A stretch of DNA of 64,000 nucleotides from contig NZ_JACHGY010000001.1 of assembly GCF_014207595.1 (NCBI RefSeq), positions 1-64,000 on the forward strand, given 5' to 3'. The first letter of the stretch is position 1, and the number at the start of each line of letters is the position of its first letter. The position numbers and the translations under genes were made by a program. This DNA is from Algisphaera agarilytica. GTDB taxonomy: Bacteria > Planctomycetota > Phycisphaerae > Phycisphaerales > Phycisphaeraceae. Shown here in pieces: positions 8,705 to 17,908 of this stretch. The notes beneath the pieces are model-generated. The model saw nothing but the letters and a program-made list of their open reading frames with translations, had not been told where the DNA came from and did no database searches.

Positions 8705-9544
8705 TCAGACCACCGGGCAGCCGGCCGCGCGGAAAATCTCGATCGCGGCTTTGGCTTGATCTGGCGTCGCCGCGGGGGTGTCGGCCAGGGGATAATCCAG
8801 GTCCAGCTTCTTCCACTTGTCCCGCCCCATCTGGTGGAACGGAAGAACCTCGACCCGCTCAACATTCGACATCGGGGCGACGAACTCAGCGAGTGCCTCG
8901 ATGTCTTCTGCACCATCCGTCAGCCCCGGCACCAAGACGTAGCGCACCCAGGCCGGGCGCTGGCGCTCGGCCAGCCGGCGGGCAAAGTTCAGGATGTCGG
9001 TGTTGTCGTGACCCGTGACCACGCGGTGGTGCTCGGCGTCGAACGCCTTGAGGTCCAGCAGAAACAGATCGACATCCTCGAGGTCTTCATCGCTGAGGCG
9101 ATGCCCGAGGTAGCCGTTGGTATCCATCGCGACGTGCAGCCCCAACTCCGTCTTCATGGCACGCAGCAGCTCAATCGCAAACGGGGCCTGGACCAGGGGC
9201 TCCCCACCCGACACGGTGAACCCGCCCTTCGTCGCCTTCAGAAACTGAGCATACTTGGCGACGTCCGCCACGATCTGCTCGACGGTGTGGGGCTGGCCTC
9301 GATTGACAGGCCAGGTGTCGGGGTTGTGGCAGTACTGGCATCGCAGGTGGCAGCCCATGAGCCAGACGACGTAACGGAACCCCGGCCCATCCACCGTCGA
9401 CGCGTTCTCGTAGCTGTGCAACAACCCGGTGCGCGGCGAAACGCCCCTGCCGGGCTGGAGCGGGGCGGGCTCTAGCGTCGGCAGGGGCACATGCGCAGCG
9501 TCGCCCTGGGTTTCGGATTGGGAGACGTCGTGCGGGTCGTTCAT
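8705..9544 (-). CDS. pflA: Pyruvate formate-lyase activating enzyme (radical SAM)
   Basis: A 279-residue radical SAM enzyme that installs the glycyl radical on pyruvate formate-lyase. The CxxxCxxC iron-sulfur ligands are C65, C69 and C72 in GCHLRCQYCHNPDTW, and TVSGGEPLVQ is the usual SAM-binding GGEP motif. It has an N-terminal extension of about 40 residues compared with E. coli PflA. It lies 33 bases downstream of pflB on the same strand, so the two are co-transcribed. Expected to be active only without oxygen. Confidence 0.92.
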   Translation of the reverse strand: MNDPHDVSQSETQGDAAHVPLPTLEPAPLQPGRGVSPRTGLLHSYENASTVDGPGFRYVVWLMGCHLRCQYCHNPDTWPVNRGQPHTVEQIVADVAKYAQFLKATKGGFTVSGGEPLVQAPFAIELLRAMKTELGLHVAMDTNGYLGHRLSDEDLEDVDLFLLDLKAFDAEHHRVVTGHDNTDILNFARRLAERQRPAWVRYVLVPGLTDGAEDIEALAEFVAPMSNVERVEVLPFHQMGRDKWKKLDLDYPLADTPAATPDQAKAAIEIFRAAGCPVV

Positions 9545-9577
9545 GGGTTCAAGCCGATTCAGCCCGTGGGGAGCGGC

Positions 9578-11860
9578 TTACAGCTTGTTGTGGAACGTGC
9601 GGTTGACCACGTCCTGCTGCTGTTCACGGGTCAGCTTGATGAAGTTTACCGCGTAGCCGCTCACGCGAACGGTCAGTTGCGGGTAGTTTTCGGGGTTCTC
9701 CATGGCATCGATCAACGTCTCGCGATCGAGCACGTTGACGTTCATGTGGAAGCCCGAGGCTCCGAAATACCCGTCCAGGCAGGCGGCGAGGTTGCGGATC
9801 TGGTCCTCACGGTTCGAGCCCAGAGCGCTTGGCAGGATGCTGTTGGTGAGGCTGATGCCGTCTTGAGCGGCCTCGTAGGGCAGCTTGGCCACCGAGAGCG
9901 CCGAGGCCACATAGCCGTTCTCGTCGCGGCCGTGCATCGGGTTGGCACCGGGGGCGAACGGCTCGCCGGTCTTACGCCCATCGGGGGTCGCGCCGGTGGA
10001 CTGGCCGTAGACGACGTTGGACGTGATCGTGAGCACGCTCATGGTGTGGTCCGCGTTGCGGTACGTCGGGTGCTTGCGGAGTTTTTCCATGAAGGTCTCG
10101 ACCAGCCAGGTGGCGTAGCCATCGACATCGTCGTGATTGTTGCCGAAGGCGGGGTAGTCGCCCTGGACCTCGTAGTCGACCACGAGGCCGGTGTCGTCGC
10201 GGACGACCTTGACGCCCGCGTTGCGGATGGCAGACAACGAGTCGGCGACGACCGAGAGCCCGGCGATGCCGAAGGCCATCGTGCGGCGCGGCGAGTAGTC
10301 GTGCAGCGCCATCTCGATGCGTTCGTAGGCGTACTTGTCGTGCATGAAGTGGATGCAGTTCATGGCGTTGACGTAGACACGGGCCAGCCAGTCCATCGCC
10401 TTGTCGTAGCGCTCCATGACCTGGTCGTAGTCGAGCACGTCGCCCTCGATGGGGTCGAACTCGGGCATGACCTGCTTGCCGGTGAGTTCATCCCGGCCGC
10501 CGTTGATCGCGTAGAGCAGGCACTTGGCCAGGTTGACGCGGGCGCCGAAGAACTGCATCTGCTTGCCGACTTCCATGCCGCTGACGCAACAGGCGATCGC
10601 GCTGTCGTCACCGCCGCCGTCCCGCAGCAGGTCGTCGTTTTCGTACTGGATGCTGGAGGTGTCGATACTGACCTTGGCGCAGAACTGCTTAAAGCTCTCG
10701 GGCAGCGCCGTCGACCAGAACACGGTCAGGTTCGGCTCGGGCGCGGGTCCGAGGTTGTACAGCGTCTGCAGGAAGCGGAACGAGTTCTTGGTGACCAGCG
10801 GCCGGCCGTCTTCACCGACGCCGCCGATAGATTCGGTGACCCAGGTCGGGTCGCCGCTGAACAGGTCGTTGTACTCCGGCGTCCGCAGGAAACGCACGAT
10901 ACGCAGCTTGATGACGAAGTCGTCGATCAGTTCCTGGGCTTGCTCTTCGGTGAGCTTGCCGGTTTCCAGGTCGCGCTGGATGTAGATGTCGAAGAAGGTG
11001 CTGACCCGGCCCAGCGACATGGCCGCGCCGTTCTGTTCTTTCACCGCGGCGAGGTAGGCGAAGTAGGTCCACTGCACGGCCTCGCGTGCATCCTTGGCGG
11101 GCTGGGAGATGTCGAAGCCGTAGGCCTCACCCATCTGCTTGAGTTCTTTCAGGGCCTTGATCTGCTCAGAGATTTCTTCGCGGTCGCGGATGACGTCCTC
11201 GGTCGAATGGAGCTCGGCAAGCTGGAGTTTCTCGGATTCTTTCGCTTGGATCAGACGATCCACGCCGTAGAGGGCTACGCGGCGGTAGTCACCGATGATC
11301 CGGCCGCGGCCGTAGGCGTCAGGTAGGCCAGTGACCAGGTGGGCGCTACGGGCCTTGCGGATCTCGGGGGTGTAGACATCGAAGACGCCGTCGTTGTGCG
11401 TCTTGCGGTAGTTGGTGAAGACCTTGGCGACCTCGGGATCGGGTTTGTAGCCATAGGCTTCGAGCGAGCCGACGACCATGCGCCAGCCGCCGTTGGGGAA
11501 GATCGCGCGTTTCAGCGGGGCGTCGGTCTGCAGGCCGACAATCAGCTCGAGGTCCTGGTCGATGTAGCCCGGCTCGTGGGCGGTGATGGACGAAGGGATC
11601 TGGCTGACATCCAGCACGCCCTTCTCACGCTCGATCTTAAAGAGCTCTGACAGCTTTTCCCAGACCTTCGTCGTGCGGGGCGTCGGACTGGCAAGGAAGG
11701 CCTCGGTGCCCGAGTACGGCGAGTAGTTACCACGGATGAAGTCGCGGACATCAATGGATTGCTGCCATGGGCCGGGCGTGAATCCGGTGTGCGGATCGAA
11801 TGCACCGGAGCTGGCTTCGGGGTGAAGAGTGGTGGGTCGGGGCGGGATGGCGGTGCTCAT
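9578..11860 (-). CDS. pflB: Formate C-acetyltransferase (pyruvate formate-lyase)
   Basis: A 760-residue glycyl-radical enzyme converting pyruvate and CoA to acetyl-CoA and formate during fermentation. The catalytic adjacent cysteines are C424 and C425 ([13 protein letters not shown]), and the radical glycine is G735 in RVSGYAV, 26 residues from the end as expected. Length matches E. coli PflB (760). The cytoplasmic enzyme needs the downstream pflA product. The 335-base region upstream is AT-rich with dyads and repeated TATCGGCA motifs, consistent with redox control. A formate/oxalate-type transporter lies nearby on the other strand. Confidence 0.96.
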   Translation of the reverse strand: MSTAIPPRPTTLHPEASSGAFDPHTGFTPGPWQQSIDVRDFIRGNYSPYSGTEAFLASPTPRTTKVWEKLSELFKIEREKGVLDVSQIPSSITAHEPGYIDQDLELIVGLQTDAPLKRAIFPNGGWRMVVGSLEAYGYKPDPEVAKVFTNYRKTHNDGVFDVYTPEIRKARSAHLVTGLPDAYGRGRIIGDYRRVALYGVDRLIQAKESEKLQLAELHSTEDVIRDREEISEQIKALKELKQMGEAYGFDISQPAKDAREAVQWTYFAYLAAVKEQNGAAMSLGRVSTFFDIYIQRDLETGKLTEEQAQELIDDFVIKLRIVRFLRTPEYNDLFSGDPTWVTESIGGVGEDGRPLVTKNSFRFLQTLYNLGPAPEPNLTVFWSTALPESFKQFCAKVSIDTSSIQYENDDLLRDGGGDDSAIACCVSGMEVGKQMQFFGARVNLAKCLLYAINGGRDELTGKQVMPEFDPIEGDVLDYDQVMERYDKAMDWLARVYVNAMNCIHFMHDKYAYERIEMALHDYSPRRTMAFGIAGLSVVADSLSAIRNAGVKVVRDDTGLVVDYEVQGDYPAFGNNHDDVDGYATWLVETFMEKLRKHPTYRNADHTMSVLTITSNVVYGQSTGATPDGRKTGEPFAPGANPMHGRDENGYVASALSVAKLPYEAAQDGISLTNSILPSALGSNREDQIRNLAACLDGYFGASGFHMNVNVLDRETLIDAMENPENYPQLTVRVSGYAVNFIKLTREQQQDVVNRTFHNKL

Positions 11861-12195
11861 GGCAAGTGCTTCCGGTAAAGAGGGCTGATCGTTTGGATTC
11901 TAATTTACGGATAAAAAGGGGTTTTAGTCTTCTTTTAAGATCCTAGCATCAATCCGCTCCTCCGTAAACCCATATCGGCAAGATGTGAATCTCGACTTTT
12001 CTATTATATCGGCAGTAATTTCATGCGAATTCGGTGAAATGTAGATCGCCAAAAATTTCACAATATTTCTTCTGGCCGGCCGTGGCGACGTGCCGATACT
12101 TTTGTTATTCTGGAGTTTTATATCCACTATTTAACAGCCGAGCGGCCACCGTGGTGTGCCCGGCCTCAGAGTTCTTTGAACGAGAAAGTGCCCCC
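11861..12195. promoter_or_regulatory. AT-rich divergent control region upstream of pflB
   Basis: This 335-base gap separates pflB (minus) from an orphan gene (plus) and is much more AT-rich than its surroundings. It holds a dyad ATTTCA-N11-TGAAAT at 12018-12040 and three TATCGGCA motifs: direct at about 11973-11980 and 12007-12014, inverted at 12091-12098. The TTCACAA at 12056-12062 resembles one Rex half-site, but I see no second half. No classical FNR site (TTGAT-N4-ATCAA) was found by eye. An open frame on the minus strand (11924-12127) looks spurious. Confidence 0.45.
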
Positions 12196-12897
12196 ATGAA
12201 CACCTACTCCACGCAAGCAACTTCGGTACGTATCTACGATGGCGACGGCGACGCGCTGTTCCTGGAAACCGGGCTGGCCGACAAGCTGGTCCTGGCTCCG
12301 GAGGGTCGTCCGATTGGCAGTGCCGACAAACAACCCCGCCTCCGCCTGATGTGGGGCCAGTACCTGCTCGACGACCTGCTGGCGGGCCGTTACAGCTCGC
12401 TGGTGTGCGCCGCCAACGCCGAGGACAACACCGAGGGGATTCTGGGGCAACTCGCGACGATGCTGCCCGGCAGCCAGTGGACCCCCGAGAGCGTCACCGC
12501 CCACGCCCGGCAGTTCGCCCAACGCGACGACGTCACCGTTCTGAAATACGACATGGGACTGGTCGAGGTCCTCGCCCTGCTCCGCCCGTCGCATCGGGAG
12601 GTCATGACGATGGAAGACCTCAGCCACGGGTTTGAATTGGTGTCGCAACTCCTGCGTCACCACACCCAGTGGCGGCCGACCGCGACCGTGTCCTTCCTCG
12701 AAGGCCGGGCCAACCGGCTCGAAGATGCCGAAGGCAACGAGCCGAGCTTCGAATCGATCCTGCAGGTCATGCACGAAGCGGGCTACGACGGCGACGTGTA
12801 TCCCTCCCCGGCGATGTTCGAAGCGGCACCCACCGCGGTGTTTAGCCGATACCCATTCCCCGACTCGCTGGAAGCGATGCGCAGCGGCGGCTTCTGA
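12196..12897 (+). CDS. Conserved-looking protein of unknown function
   Basis: A 233-residue soluble protein that I do not recognise. It begins with a compact region (VRIYDGDGDALFLETG) and includes WGQYLLDDLLAGRYSSLVCAAN, an acidic middle and a C-terminus rich in aromatic residues and Met. No signal peptide, membrane segment or metal motif is evident. The ATG at 12196 is chosen because codon use and composition become coding-like there; the frame is open further upstream through AT-rich promoter DNA. It is divergent from pflB and followed by a strong terminator, so it is monocistronic. A function related to anaerobic metabolism is only guilt by association. Confidence 0.6.
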   Translation: MNTYSTQATSVRIYDGDGDALFLETGLADKLVLAPEGRPIGSADKQPRLRLMWGQYLLDDLLAGRYSSLVCAANAEDNTEGILGQLATMLPGSQWTPESVTAHARQFAQRDDVTVLKYDMGLVEVLALLRPSHREVMTMEDLSHGFELVSQLLRHHTQWRPTATVSFLEGRANRLEDAEGNEPSFESILQVMHEAGYDGDVYPSPAMFEAAPTAVFSRYPFPDSLEAMRSGGF

Positions 12898-12918
12898 TTC
12901 CGGGGCCACCTCGGTTCG

Positions 12919-12965
12919 AGCCGGCCGGGCGACCGTGGGGGGTAACGCCCGGCCGGCTTTCTTTT
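12919..12965 (+). terminator. Rho-independent terminator
   Basis: A perfect 13-bp stem (agccggccgggcg at 12919-12931 with its complement at 12946-12958) closes a 14-base loop and runs into tttctttt. It ends the orphan gene at 12897 and insulates it from the transporter gene beginning at 12997. Confidence 0.85.
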
Positions 12966-12996
12966 GTGCCACACCCCACCCGACGTCAGGAAAACC

Positions 12997-14295
12997 ATGT
13001 CCGCAAACCGCAACCGTTGGCTCGTCGCCCTCTCCGGCGTCGGCATCCACATCTCAATCGGCTCGGTCTACGCCTACAGCGTGATGACCTTGCCCCTCAA
13101 AGAAGCCCTGGGCTGGCAGAAGTCCGACATCACCATGGCCTTCTCCGTGGCGATAGTCTGCCTGGGCCTCTCGGCCGCGTTTCTCGGGCACTTCGTCGAG
13201 AAGCACGGGCCGCGCGCTTCGGGGATGCTCGCAGCGATCTGCTACGGCCTGGGCACGATCGGGGCAGGCCTCGCGGTGCGGTTTGAATCGCTGCCGATGT
13301 TCATCGCGGCCTACGGCGTGCTCGGCGGCATCGGCCTGGGCGTGGGCTACATCACCCCCGTCTCCACGCTGGTCAAGTGGTTCCCCGACAAGCGCGGCCT
13401 GGCCACGGGCATGGCGATCATGGGCTTCGGTTTCGCGGCGATGATCTTCGGCCCGGTCATGCAGAAGCTCTTCTCCACCGTCGGCCCGTCGAACACCTTC
13501 TTGATCCTGGGCAGCGTTTACTTTGTGGTGATCTTCTGCAGCGCCCTCTACATCGCCCCGCCGCCCAAAGGCTGGAAGCCCGCCCAACTCGACGAAACCG
13601 AAGGCGTTTCCAAACCCAAGCGAGTTCAACGCGAAGACCTCGCGCAGCTCACCGTCTTCGAAGCCATCCGCACCAAGCGGTTCTACTTCATGTGGACGAT
13701 GCTGTTCATCAACATCACCTGTGGGATTGCGTTGATTTCGGTGGCCTCGCCTATGGCCCAAGAGATGGCGGGCATGTCCGCCGCCGCCGCCGCTGCGATG
13801 GTCGGGTTCATGGGGCTGTTCAACGGCATCGGCCGGATCGGCTGGGCCTCGCTGTCGGACTACATCGGCCGACCCGCAACTTACGCCGCATTCTTCTCGA
13901 TCCAGATCGTGGCATTCTTCCTGCTCACCAAGTCGCCAGCGCCCTGGCAGTTCCAGGCGCTGGTGCTTCTGATCCTCACCTGCTACGGCGGAGGATTCGC
14001 CTCCGTGCCCGCGTTCCTCGGTGACCTGTTCGGCACCAAGCAGCTCGGGGCGATCCACGGCTACACGCTGACCGCCTGGGCCGCCGCGGGCCTCGTCGGC
14101 CCGACACTGGTCACCCGCGTGCAGGAAGCCACCGGCAACTACGCCACGACGCTCTACGTCTTCGCCGGCCTCTTCGTCCTCGCCCTGGCCGTCACCGGCC
14201 TGATGGCCTTAGACATCCGGGCCAAGCGCGCAGCCATGGGCCACACACCCCCCACCGCAGGCCCCGGCGTGATGGGTCAACCCGCAGCGGGATGA
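12997..14295 (+). CDS. MFS transporter, OFA (oxalate/formate antiporter) family
   Basis: A 432-residue inner-membrane protein with about 12 transmembrane segments. The start NRWLVALSGVGIHISIGSVY and the GLGVGYITPVSTLVKWFPDKR loop are typical of the OFA family of major facilitator transporters, which exchange small carboxylates such as oxalate, formate, lactate or pyruvate. AGGA lies 6 bases before the ATG. Because pyruvate formate-lyase is encoded nearby, formate or pyruvate exchange is a reasonable inference, but the family is broad. The C-terminal tail after the last membrane segment is short and Gly/Pro-rich. Confidence 0.85.
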   Translation: MSANRNRWLVALSGVGIHISIGSVYAYSVMTLPLKEALGWQKSDITMAFSVAIVCLGLSAAFLGHFVEKHGPRASGMLAAICYGLGTIGAGLAVRFESLPMFIAAYGVLGGIGLGVGYITPVSTLVKWFPDKRGLATGMAIMGFGFAAMIFGPVMQKLFSTVGPSNTFLILGSVYFVVIFCSALYIAPPPKGWKPAQLDETEGVSKPKRVQREDLAQLTVFEAIRTKRFYFMWTMLFINITCGIALISVASPMAQEMAGMSAAAAAAMVGFMGLFNGIGRIGWASLSDYIGRPATYAAFFSIQIVAFFLLTKSPAPWQFQALVLLILTCYGGGFASVPAFLGDLFGTKQLGAIHGYTLTAWAAAGLVGPTLVTRVQEATGNYATTLYVFAGLFVLALAVTGLMALDIRAKRAAMGHTPPTAGPGVMGQPAAG

Positions 14296-14323
14296 GGCGT
14301 TTCACCCAACACCGCTCGGACGC

Positions 14324-16225
14324 TTAGCGCGTTGGCGTTTGGGTAAACACCCGCATGGTGACGGTGGTGAGGTGGCCGCCGGGCTTGTCGAACTCGACCT
14401 GCACCTCGTTCTCGGTTTTCATCAAGTCTTCGGGCACCGGGATTTCGAGGACGCCGAAGAAGCTCGCCCGGGTACGTTGGTCGATGCCTCGCCAGTCGTT
14501 GGGCACATCGAGCGGCTGACCGTTGAAGAGCACCGTGGGCTGCAGGGCCATGTCGTGTTCGCGCGAGATACCAATACGCAGCGAGCCGCTCGAACCGTCC
14601 TTGCCGGGAATCTTGAAGGTAAGCGGTTGCTCGCCGATTTCGTGCAGGTAGCTGTCGCTGTATTGCTTGGTTTCTTGCACCAAGGCTTTGGGCGAAGGGG
14701 CCTGGTCGTAGTGGAGTTCGAGGATGGCGGTGGCTTGCGCCCCGATCTCCAGCTCCGCGGGGACAGCATCGAGATCGATCTCATCGAAAACCGGCTTACC
14801 TTTGGGGGCGTGGAGGTGGCGGAGGGTGACTTTCTGCGGCTGGGCATCGACGGGCAGGTTGATCTGCACCGGCACCGGCTTGAGGTCGAGGCTGTTGACC
14901 ACGAGGTGGATCGTGTTGCCATCCACAAACGCGGCGGTCTGGATGTCGGGGTCGCTGGCTTGGGTCCATAGGCGTTCGCCGTTGACACGCGACCACAGCT
15001 CGTAGAAGTGGGCGAGTTCGGTGTAGATCCATTCACCGTTTTCCTCACGCAGCAGGCGGGTGCGGTAGGGATTGCCGGCTTCGTGGTTCCACCACAGGGC
15101 CTTCATAATCATGAACGGCATGCTCTTCTCGACGATCTGAGGGCGTTCCATTAGTCCCATCGTGTAGCCCGAGTAGGCATTGAGCTTGTGCCAGTCGCGC
15201 TCGGGGCTCCACGCGTCCAGCCGGGAGTCGACACCGGTCATGCCAAACTCGGAGATGAGCAGCGGCTTGACTTCACCGAGCTCGATAAGCGATGCCTGTT
15301 CGAGCATGTCGAGGACGGCTTCCATGCGGGCCCCCTTGGTTCGGTACTGCAACCCGCGGTCCCAGCCCTTGTCATAGAAGTGAACCGCGAAGAAGTCCAT
15401 GTTGTCCCCGGCGATCTCCATGAAGCTGCCCCAGGTGCGGTCCCACTCCTCGAAGTTGTCTTCTTCCGGGTCGGCCGAGGCCTGGCAGAATCCGCCGATT
15501 TTCATGTCCGTGCCGGGGTTGAGCTCCCGTACCTTGTCGGCGACCACGTTGTGGAAGCGGAAAATATCCTCGCGAGTGACATCCTCTTTGGCGTGAGCGG
15601 AATCAACGAGGTCCCAGAGCGGCTCGTTAAGGACTTCGAAGTACTCGGGCATCGGCGGGCCGGGCTGGTCTTCGGATTGTTGATAGAAGTGTTTGAAGTA
15701 ATGCCCCGTAAACGTCGCACTGGCTTCCATGTTGGCGAAAGCCCAGCCCATATCCGTGGGCGTGCCATCGGGGAAGAACGGATGAGGGTGCATCGCAACG
15801 ATCAGCTCGGTTCGATCTTCGTACTGGTGGATGGCGGTGTTTTCTTCGTAGGCTTCACGCAACTCCAAACCGAACTGTTCGATGTGTTCGACCGAGGGGT
15901 AGCCGGGTTTGTCTGGGTCTTCCGGGGTCTGGTCGACGTAGAGTCGCGGCTGACCCGCTTCCCGGCCGAGATAGACATCCCAGCCGTTGAGGAACTGGTC
16001 CATCATCTCCGGGCTGTCCCACTCGCCTTCGGTGGGCGAGGAGTGCATATTGATGTATTTGGAGCGTTCGAATCCGGTGACATCCCCGATGTGGTGGCGG
16101 ACCGTCGGGTCAACTTCAACCACAACGGTGGATTGCTGAGCGCAAGACACCAAAACCGGAGACAAGACCATCAGCGAGCAAGCAGCGGACAGTTTGGGGC
16201 TTTGAAATGAGATCATTTTTTTCAT
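14324..16225 (-). CDS. GH86-like beta-agarase/porphyranase lipoprotein
   Basis: A 633-residue predicted endo-glycosidase. Residues 1-28 form a lipoprotein signal with lipobox LVSC, so it is anchored to the outer or inner membrane after cleavage before C28. The TIM barrel carries FEVLNEPLWD, with E201 as likely acid/base, and LLISEFGMTG, with E326 as likely nucleophile, in the spacing of clan GH-A. The overall pattern resembles GH86 enzymes, which cut beta-1,4 bonds in agarose or porphyran. A C-terminal beta-rich region (about 430-630) follows. Neighbouring GH4 and GH117-like genes and the nearby sulfatase support galactan degradation. Family call is from memory of motifs; GH86 versus another clan-A family is not certain. 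Confidence 0.75.
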   Translation of the reverse strand: MKKMISFQSPKLSAACSLMVLSPVLVSCAQQSTVVVEVDPTVRHHIGDVTGFERSKYINMHSSPTEGEWDSPEMMDQFLNGWDVYLGREAGQPRLYVDQTPEDPDKPGYPSVEHIEQFGLELREAYEENTAIHQYEDRTELIVAMHPHPFFPDGTPTDMGWAFANMEASATFTGHYFKHFYQQSEDQPGPPMPEYFEVLNEPLWDLVDSAHAKEDVTREDIFRFHNVVADKVRELNPGTDMKIGGFCQASADPEEDNFEEWDRTWGSFMEIAGDNMDFFAVHFYDKGWDRGLQYRTKGARMEAVLDMLEQASLIELGEVKPLLISEFGMTGVDSRLDAWSPERDWHKLNAYSGYTMGLMERPQIVEKSMPFMIMKALWWNHEAGNPYRTRLLREENGEWIYTELAHFYELWSRVNGERLWTQASDPDIQTAAFVDGNTIHLVVNSLDLKPVPVQINLPVDAQPQKVTLRHLHAPKGKPVFDEIDLDAVPAELEIGAQATAILELHYDQAPSPKALVQETKQYSDSYLHEIGEQPLTFKIPGKDGSSGSLRIGISREHDMALQPTVLFNGQPLDVPNDWRGIDQRTRASFFGVLEIPVPEDLMKTENEVQVEFDKPGGHLTTVTMRVFTQTPTR

Positions 16226-16306
16226 GGGATATGCTTTCGATTCTGGATCACGGCCAAGGCGGCAGTACGAAATCGTTCAAAAAAACTGAGTTAACGGCAA
16301 TACGAA

Positions 16307-17665
16307 TCAATCAAACCAATCAGAGGACACCGCATCGCGTTGCAACTCGAGAAGCTCGTCGATCAGAGCATCCGTGTCGCCAACCGAATACGTCAGCGGG
16401 TCGGTCAACAGCGCCCGGCGAAGCAGGTCGCGGTCGGTGTGGAACGCGGCGGCGGCGGTGAGTTCGTGGGTGTCGAGCACCTGCTCGCAGAGCCCGCGGA
16501 TGCCGCGGGGCATCTCGGGATACGGCAGCGGACGCGGGCCGTCCATATCGACCTCGCAGAGCAGCTCGAGGAAGGCGTCGTCCGCCATATTCGGCACCGC
16601 CCCACCGTTAGCGGTATTGATGTGCATGGACTTGCCCAGGCCCGCCCACATGTTTTCGATCAGGTCGGTCGCGGGGTCGGGGCCGAACTCGGTGTCGAAC
16701 TCGGCGATATCAACGCTGCCCGAGACGTAGTCGTCCACACGTTGCCAGACCTCGTCGGTCCACTTCAAGCGATCAGGGACTTCGAAGATCTTCAGCGGCG
16801 GATGCGTGTCACGGCCGACGGTGCCGGGGCGTTGGTAGAAGCGGACGTATTCCTTGGTGTGGGCGATCACGGCGGGCAGGTAGCCGAAGGCGTCGTGCAG
16901 CTCGACCGCGATACCGTTGTTGAGCCAGCCCTTGGCCTGCGTGGCATAGCCTTGGGCCTGTTGGTTGAGGTCGTCGTCCGCGTTCTTTCGCACGTGGTCG
17001 ACGATATCGGGCAGGATGTCTTTGCCGTCGTACGACGCTTCGAGCAGCCAGGTGAAGTGGTTCGGCCCGCCGCTGCGCAGCTTGAGCTTGTCGTCGAACG
17101 GGACGCCGGCGGCCTTGGCGTAGTTCTCGTGCAGCGTGAACTGCGCATCGCAGAGAGCCATTGACTTCAAGTCGGGGAAGAACCGGGCCAGGCCCATGCC
17201 GTGGACCGCAGCGGGGTTGATGTAGTTGATCACCCAGGCGTCCGGGCAGAGCTCGAGCACGTCGCGGGCGCTGCCGGCGATCTCCGGCCACTCACGCAGC
17301 GTGCGGAACACCCCGCCGGGCCCGATGGTGTCGCCCGAACACATGCGGATGCCGTACTTCACCGAGGTGTCGCAATCCACACCGCGGAAGTGAGCGTTAC
17401 GGTCGGCAAACGAGAACACCACAAAGTCGGCGTCCTTGAGCACCTCGCGCCGATCGGTCGAGGCTTCGAGCTTCAGCGGCGCATCGTTGTGCGCGATGGC
17501 TTTCTCGGCCAGCGTCTTCATCTTCGCCAGGCGATCCGCATCGGTATCGACCAGGGCGAGCGTGCCGGTACGGAGGTGCGGGGAGTGGATCATCTGCCAC
17601 ACGGCCTTGCGGCCAAAGAACAGGCTGCCTGCTCCGAGGATGACGACTTTGGGGGAATGAGCCAT
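16307..17665 (-). CDS. GH4 family glycosidase (alpha-galactosidase/glucosidase type)
   Basis: A 452-residue NAD- and Mn-dependent glycosidase of family GH4. It opens with the Rossmann motif KVVILGAGSLFFG, followed by DADFVVFSFADRN, VINYINPAAV, the metal-ligand Cys in ALCDAQ and GGPNHFTWLLEA, all typical of the family. GH4 enzymes hydrolyse alpha- or beta-glycosides by a redox mechanism; specificity cannot be assigned, though alpha-galactoside or glucuronide would fit. I start it at 17665, where the Rossmann fold begins; the frame is open 19 codons further up. No signal peptide, so cytoplasmic. A dyad upstream (17734-17747) is a candidate operator shared with the divergent Gfo/Idh gene. Confidence 0.85.
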   Translation of the reverse strand: MAHSPKVVILGAGSLFFGRKAVWQMIHSPHLRTGTLALVDTDADRLAKMKTLAEKAIAHNDAPLKLEASTDRREVLKDADFVVFSFADRNAHFRGVDCDTSVKYGIRMCSGDTIGPGGVFRTLREWPEIAGSARDVLELCPDAWVINYINPAAVHGMGLARFFPDLKSMALCDAQFTLHENYAKAAGVPFDDKLKLRSGGPNHFTWLLEASYDGKDILPDIVDHVRKNADDDLNQQAQGYATQAKGWLNNGIAVELHDAFGYLPAVIAHTKEYVRFYQRPGTVGRDTHPPLKIFEVPDRLKWTDEVWQRVDDYVSGSVDIAEFDTEFGPDPATDLIENMWAGLGKSMHINTANGGAVPNMADDAFLELLCEVDMDGPRPLPYPEMPRGIRGLCEQVLDTHELTAAAAFHTDRDLLRRALLTDPLTYSVGDTDALIDELLELQRDAVSSDWFD

Positions 17666-17733
17666 GAAGGAATCTCTGGGGCGGGGGCGCAAAAGAGGGT
17701 TCGAGACAGATTGCAGGGACATGGTAGTTTGCT

Positions 17734-17747
17734 AATTGTCTACAATT
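17734..17747. promoter_or_regulatory. Candidate operator dyad between GH4 and Gfo/Idh genes
   Basis: Perfect 5-bp arms (aattg-N4-caatt) lie in the AT-rich part of the divergent intergenic region. The size suits a LacI- or GntR-type repressor half-site pair, but no such regulator gene is adjacent. Confidence 0.35.
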
Positions 17748-17908
17748 TTGGCATTTCAGGCCAACGTCAACCTATTGTGTCCGGCTTGGATAAATCTCCG
17801 TTCAACTTTAAGAAGTAGCATGCGCGTAAGGGGTTAGTACTCGAAGAAATGCTTTGCACCGAGAAAGCATCCCCCCCGCCGTTTCACTTTCACCCCCCGG
17901 ATAAACCC

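Noticed and set aside
9491-11326. 611-codon open frame on the plus strand
   Set aside because: It is antisense to pflB, whose catalytic motifs are intact; long antisense frames arise easily in GC-rich DNA. The translation is Val/Asp/Gly-rich with no domain.
11924-12127. 67-codon open frame upstream of pflB
   Set aside because: Lies in the AT-rich promoter region, has no ribosome binding site and no domain.
13054-14058. 334-codon open frame on the minus strand
   Set aside because: Antisense to the OFA-family transporter; composition (His, Gly and Arg rich) is typical of a shadow frame.
16060-16090. Apparent tRNA T-loop (ttcgaatcc)
   Set aside because: It lies inside the GH86-like coding region and no acceptor, D or anticodon stems surround it.
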